Of a DNA stretch of 9,567 nt, positions 6,874-9,567 are shown in pieces. How positions within the stretch are numbered: position 1 is the stretch's first letter; every line of letters begins with the position of its first letter. This DNA is from DUPH01 sp035449085 (GTDB taxonomy: Bacteria; Verrucomicrobiota; Kiritimatiellia; RFP12; UBA1067), in contig DAOTKE010000124.1 of assembly GCA_035449085.1 (NCBI GenBank), forward strand, positions 1 to 9,567. Reading direction: 5' to 3'. A program made the translations under genes and the position numbers. The notes under the pieces are model-generated. The model was not told the DNA's origin. It searched no databases and saw only the letters and a program-made list of their open reading frames with translations.

Positions 6874-8198
6874 ACAAACTGACAGGATGCGGGATGCTGG
6901 CGGGCTTGCTCGCCGGAAGCCTCGCGGGGGCGGTCGAGCTGCCGCCGGTGACGTGCGATGTGGTCGTGGTGGGCGGCGGTTCGGCCGGGATCTGTGCGGC
7001 GCTTCAGAGCGCCCGCGCCGGCGCCAAGACCGTGCTTGTCGAAGCCGCCCATCAGGTGGGGGGCAACACCACCACAGGCGGGGTGAATTTTCCCGGCCTG
7101 TTCCACGCCTGGGGCAAACAGGTCATCGCGGGCGCGGGCTGGGAGGTCGTGACCAACGCGGTCGCGTTGGACGGCGGCAAACTGCCGGATTTCACCAAGC
7201 CTACCGGGCGTCGCCACTATGAACATCAGGTTCTGATCAACATTCCGTTGTTTGTGGCGCTGGCGGAGGATGCCTTGACGCGCGCCGGGGTGACGCTCCA
7301 TTACCATGCGGCTCCGGTGCGGATCGAAGCGATCCCGACGGGCTGGCGTGTGCGAACGGCTGCTGCCGGTGACACGCGCACGATCACCTGCAGGCAGCTT
7401 GTGGATTGCACGGGCAATGGAACCGTAGCCGCGCTGGCTGGCTGCGAGAGGCTGCGCGAGCAGGAGTGTCAGCCAGGAACCTTTGTCTACCGCATCCGCC
7501 CCAATGCGGATCTCTCGAAATTCGACGCGAAGGCGCTGCAGGCGCGCTTTGATGCGGCGGTCAAGGACGGACGGCTCCAGCGGAACGATTGCCGCGGGAG
7601 TCTGCTGCACTACCTGCAGAGTGGCGGCAACACCGCGAACTATGTGGAGGGCGCGGACAACTCAACGGCGGATACCCGCACCGAGACCAATCTGCGCGGT
7701 CGTGCCGCCGCGTTGCGTATGTTCCGGTTCCTTAAAGACATCCCGGGACTGGAAAAGGTCCGGCTGGAGAGCCTGTCGCCTGAAGTCGGCGTACGCGAAA
7801 CTTACCGCGTGCGCGGCGAGTATCTGATGACGCACGAGGACTACACGTCAGGGAAGCGCTGGGAAGATTCGGTCTGCTATGCCTTTTATCCGATCGACCT
7901 GCACGACAAAAAATCGGGCGTACATCCAGCGCATCTGAAAGAGGGCGTGGTGGCGACCGTTCCGCTGCGCGCATTGATCCCGAAGGGCAGCCGAAACCTG
8001 CTGGTGGCCGGGCGCTGTATCAGCAGTGACCGTCTCGCCAACTCGGCGTTGCGCGTCCAGGCGACCTGCATGGCGACGGGGCAGGCCGCCGGTGCCGCCG
8101 CCGCGCTGGCCGCGAAACGCGGCGAGACGCCCGGGCAAGTGCCGGTCGCCGAACTCAAGGCGCTGCTGACGGCGCACGGCGCTATCGTGCCCGATTGA
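6870..8198 (+). CDS. exported FAD-dependent oxidoreductase (FAD_oxidored family)
   Basis: A 442-residue flavoprotein with an N-terminal signal sequence: Lys3, a hydrophobic run over residues 8-21, and a likely cut after AGA (residue 21). The Rossmann FAD site follows at once: DVVVVGGGSAG at residues 30-40, acidic Glu58 at the end of the second strand, then GGNTTTGGVNFPG. The C-terminal FAD block is typical of this family: LLVAGRCISSDRLANSALRVQATCMATGQAAGAAAAL, about 378-412. These features match the FAD_oxidored (PF12831) group, common in Planctomycetes, Lentisphaerae and Verrucomicrobia, whose substrates are mostly unknown. Longer in-frame starts upstream would run through the RNase D gene. 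The ATG at 6870 overlaps the RNase D stop by ATGA and has GGTGAG 3 nt upstream, which suggests translational coupling. An exported FAD enzyme needs cofactor loading, so Tat-like or periplasmic flavinylation is a question; no twin arginine is visible. Sugar or polyol oxidation is a guess only. Confidence 0.85.
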   Translation: MNKLTGCGMLAGLLAGSLAGAVELPPVTCDVVVVGGGSAGICAALQSARAGAKTVLVEAAHQVGGNTTTGGVNFPGLFHAWGKQVIAGAGWEVVTNAVALDGGKLPDFTKPTGRRHYEHQVLINIPLFVALAEDALTRAGVTLHYHAAPVRIEAIPTGWRVRTAAAGDTRTITCRQLVDCTGNGTVAALAGCERLREQECQPGTFVYRIRPNADLSKFDAKALQARFDAAVKDGRLQRNDCRGSLLHYLQSGGNTANYVEGADNSTADTRTETNLRGRAAALRMFRFLKDIPGLEKVRLESLSPEVGVRETYRVRGEYLMTHEDYTSGKRWEDSVCYAFYPIDLHDKKSGVHPAHLKEGVVATVPLRALIPKGSRNLLVAGRCISSDRLANSALRVQATCMATGQAAGAAAALAAKRGETPGQVPVAELKALLTAHGAIVPD

Positions 8199-8241
8199 GC
8201 CCGAATCATATTCAGACCATCTGACGGACACGAAACAAACG

Positions 8242-8261
8242 GGGCAAGTGTCGGCTTGCCC
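8242..8261. terminator. hairpin between convergent genes, possible bidirectional terminator
   Basis: GGGCAAG (8242-8248) and CTTGCCC (8255-8261) form a perfect 7-bp stem with a TGTCGG loop, 43 nt after the oxidoreductase stop. On the + strand no U-tract follows. On the - strand the hairpin is followed by CGTTTGTTTCG, a mildly T-rich tail. The position between convergent genes supports a terminator role. A smaller perfect stem (TCAGA/TCTGA, 8212-8224) lies just before it. Confidence 0.45.
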
Positions 8262-8360
8262 AGCCATCACCCCATTGCGTGCCCAGCGGTTGGTTTAACG
8301 CAGACGCGGAAGTAAGATGCAGAGACGGGGAGACGCTGTTTCCCGATGCGTGCCGGGCCA
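8262..8360. other. non-coding stretch, degenerate purine-rich repeat-like sequence
   Basis: No plausible gene is seen here. From about 8298 to 8335 the sequence is built from related purine-rich pieces (ACGCAGACGCGG, GATGCAGAGACG, GGGAGACGC) that look like a decayed tandem repeat. It leads directly into the heptamer array at 8361. The periodicity is imperfect, so this is a weak call. Confidence 0.3.
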
Positions 8361-8458
8361 GTTCACTGTTCAGCGTTCAGCGTTCGGCGTTCATCGTTCA
8401 GCGTTCGGCGTTCCGCGTTCGGCGTTCAGCGTTCCGTGTTCGGCGTTCAGCGCTTAGC
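8361..8458 (+). repeat. heptanucleotide tandem array, GTTCRGC type, 14 units
   Basis: Fourteen consecutive 7-nt units run without any insertion or deletion. Thirteen begin with GTTC; the last is GCTTAGC. The dominant forms are GTTCAGC (five units) and GTTCGGC (four), with single variants such as GTTCACT, GTTCATC, GTTCCGC and GTTCCGT. Because 7 is not a multiple of 3, every reading frame yields the same repeating peptide (VQRSAFS/VRRSAFG-like) and is open, so apparent ORFs here are artefacts. The final unit contains the TAA stop (complement of 8454-8456) of the convergent AraC-family gene. The array is not palindromic and shows no CRISPR-like spacers. Confidence 0.92.
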
Positions 8459-9380
8459 GCGCGGTGGTGGCTTGCTTGCGCCAGGCGGTCGGCGTCAGGC
8501 CGAATGCGCGTTTGAAGTGGCCGGAGAAGTGCTGAGAAGCGCAGAACCCGAGGTCAAACGCCAGTTGCGTGATCGGCGTGTCGGTTTCGGCTAACAGGCG
8601 TTTGGCCTTCTCCAGGCGGCAGGCAAGCTGGAAGTGGATGGGCGGCAGTCCAGTGATGTGTTTGAACTGTGCGATCAGTAGCGACGGCGAGAGACGGGCC
8701 TCGCGCGCCAGAGCGTCGAGACGGAAATCATGTTCCGGGTGTTCGCGGATCGCGGCGGCGAGCTGCTCGATCAGCGGTGGACGCGCAATCACGCTCTTGT
8801 GCGAGGCGGCATCGATTACGCCCATCAACAGCGAGGTGCACGCCGTGGTCAGGCCGACGGTCCGGTAAGGGCCGGCCGGTTGCGCGTGATACTTGAAAAG
8901 ATGGGCGAAAGCATGCTTCACCGTGTCGGTCCGGGCGATGATATGGCAGGGCAGGCACGTCAGCCGCCGCCAGAGGTCGCGGGCTTCAGGATAAGTGAGG
9001 CGCAGAAAGGTTTGGCCGCGCCGCGGCTCACGGATCAGCAGCCAGTGGATGACCGTGCCCTTGGGGTGGGCGGTCAGGCAGTGGGTGTCGGACGGTTTGT
9101 TCAGGTAGAGGTCACCCGGCATGATCCGGTGCTCCCGGCCGTTGTTCAGGAGAGTAAGCGCGCCGCGCAGGCAGAGACCGATCTCCAGACAGCCGGCATG
9201 GCGGTGGGTGCCGACCGGCGCAATGACGTGGCTGTAACGGCTGAAGCCCAGTGCCGGGACTTCCCGCAATCCGGCCGCGGCCAGATTGAACACGCGGCGC
9301 TCCGGCGTGTCACTGTAAGTGATCGCCAAGCCCTCGGTCTTTGCGTGCGCATTCCCAGCATTCTTCATGAGCGTATCCAT
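8454..9380 (-). CDS. AraC/XylS-family transcriptional regulator with cupin sensor domain
   Basis: A 308-residue regulator. The N-terminal part has a cupin-like effector domain at about 45-115: HRHAGCLEIGLCLRGALTLL, then GREHRIMPGDLYLNKPSDTH, with His59, His61 and Glu66 in the positions of the first cupin motif. The C-terminal 95 residues (about 212-305) are a complete AraC DNA-binding domain. Its first helix-turn-helix is FRLDALAREARLSPSLLIAQFKHITG and its second is TPITQLAFDLGFCASQHFSGHFKRAFGLTPTAWRK. Such regulators usually sense a small molecule, often a sugar, and activate a neighbouring catabolic gene. A divergent target may lie beyond the right edge of the window; the adjacent oxidoreductase is the other candidate. 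The ATG at 9380 is taken as start; ATG at 9368 (residue 5) is an alternative, and neither has a strong Shine-Dalgarno sequence. The stop codon lies inside the last unit of the heptamer array. Confidence 0.9.
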   Translation of the reverse strand: MDTLMKNAGNAHAKTEGLAITYSDTPERRVFNLAAAGLREVPALGFSRYSHVIAPVGTHRHAGCLEIGLCLRGALTLLNNGREHRIMPGDLYLNKPSDTHCLTAHPKGTVIHWLLIREPRRGQTFLRLTYPEARDLWRRLTCLPCHIIARTDTVKHAFAHLFKYHAQPAGPYRTVGLTTACTSLLMGVIDAASHKSVIARPPLIEQLAAAIREHPEHDFRLDALAREARLSPSLLIAQFKHITGLPPIHFQLACRLEKAKRLLAETDTPITQLAFDLGFCASQHFSGHFKRAFGLTPTAWRKQATTAR

Positions 9381-9387
9381 GTGTCCG

Positions 9388-9399
9388 GCGTCATGACGC
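9388..9399. promoter_or_regulatory. perfect 12-bp palindrome just upstream of the AraC-family gene
   Basis: GCGTCATGACGC equals its own reverse complement and ends 8 bp from the regulator's ATG, within its presumed leader. A dimeric repressor could bind here, or the RNA could fold there and hide the ribosome binding region. AraC proteins more often bind direct repeats, so autoregulation by this protein is uncertain. Confidence 0.45.
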
Positions 9400-9456
9400 G
9401 GATTGTCTTAGAAGCCCGTTCGATCACGTCGGGAATTTCCAGTGTCGTTTTCATAT

Positions 9457-9485
9457 ATGATACATGTTTCCCATATTCCTGTACA
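9457..9485 (-). promoter_or_regulatory. candidate promoter of the AraC-family gene
   Basis: On the - strand TGTACA (9485-9480, four of six to -35) and TATCAT (9462-9457, five of six to -10) are spaced by exactly 17 bases. Transcription would start near 9450, giving a leader of about 70 nt. A perfect TTGACA lies slightly upstream (9493-9488) but has no good -10 at the right distance. The region is markedly AT-richer than its surroundings, as expected of a promoter. Confidence 0.45.
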
Positions 9486-9503
9486 CCTGTCAATTTCCAG
9501 GTG
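9484..9503. promoter_or_regulatory. inverted repeat CACCTG-N8-CAGGTG over the -35 region (operator candidate)
   Basis: CACCTG (9484-9489) and CAGGTG (9498-9503) are exact reverse complements with 8 bases between them. They overlap the -35 elements proposed for the regulator gene, a location where a bound protein would control that promoter or a divergent one. Confidence 0.4.
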
Positions 9504-9539
9504 CCCAATTCAACCAGGGCGTTTTTATTTGAACTGGGC
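9503..9539. promoter_or_regulatory. long inverted repeat upstream of the AraC-family gene
   Basis: GCCCAATTCAA (9503-9513) pairs with TTGAACTGGGC (9529-9539), ten of eleven positions matching, around a 15-nt spacer that contains a T5 run. It could be an operator for a divergent gene or a stem-loop in an RNA. The remaining bases of 9381-9567 show no gene. A very weak + strand promoter (TTGAAC 9529-9534, TATCAG 9552-9557, 17-nt spacing) could serve a gene beginning past the window edge. Confidence 0.4.
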
Positions 9540-9567
9540 TCGCGCGTTGTTTATCAGGGAAACACTT

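Noticed and set aside
6882..6893. Lipobox-like LTGC at residues 4-7 of the oxidoreductase
   Set aside because: The Cys at residue 7 lies before the hydrophobic core, too close to the N-terminus for signal peptidase II processing.
8361..8458. Possible CRISPR array
   Set aside because: Units are 7 nt, contiguous and without spacers, and no cas gene is nearby.
8279..8594. Two overlapping + strand open frames encoding VQRSAFS/VRRSAFG-like repeats
   Set aside because: The peptide repeat follows directly from a heptanucleotide array, which is open in all frames. There is no ribosome binding site, and the frames run into the AraC gene on the other strand.

Overview
The window is GC-rich and densely coded. 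It carries five genes on the + strand and one convergent gene on the - strand. The large secreted protein combines formylglycine-generating-enzyme-like (FGE) lectin-fold domains with InlB-type repeats. Together with an ADP-heptose (LPS core) enzyme, an exported FAD_oxidored protein and an AraC regulator with a cupin sensor, this suggests a Gram-negative member of the PVC group, most likely Kiritimatiellota, Verrucomicrobiota or Lentisphaerota. That placement is inference from protein style; no rRNA or marker gene is present to confirm it.

Layout: bases 1-159 hold the probable end of an upstream gene, a terminator-like hairpin (55-74) and a candidate promoter. A PlsC-type acyltransferase follows (160-972), then a hairpin (982-1000) and a candidate promoter (1026-1054). 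Next is a 1364-residue exported modular protein (1090-5184): signal peptide, degenerate FGE domain, three InlB-like repeats, a fuller FGE domain, two InlB-like repeats, a putative Ig domain and a 375-residue unclassified beta-rich C-terminus. Downstream on the same strand come an RfaE2-type nucleotidyltransferase (5220-5720), RNase D (5761-6873) and an exported FAD-dependent oxidoreductase (6870-8198) whose start overlaps the RNase D stop. Short gaps (35 nt, 40 nt, -4 nt) are compatible with one transcript from about 1060 to 8200, but the functions (surface protein, LPS precursor, RNA processing, exported redox enzyme) do not form an obvious pathway. The convergent AraC-family regulator occupies 9380-8454. 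Its upstream region (9381-9567) holds a candidate promoter and several inverted repeats.

The most unusual signals are not genes. (1) A run of ten G residues (1736-1745) lies inside the large surface-protein gene. A one-base slip in either direction gives a stop within about 80 nt, so it is a candidate phase-variation switch. (2) Two different in-phase heptanucleotide tandem arrays are present: GTTCRGC-type, 14 units at 8361-8458, and ACCCRWA-type, 4 clear units plus one probable at 5715-5749. Each array runs into the 3' end of a gene, and the stop codon lies inside an array unit (TGA of rfaE2, TAA of the AraC gene). No CRISPR, tRNA, rRNA, transposase or reverse transcriptase was seen.
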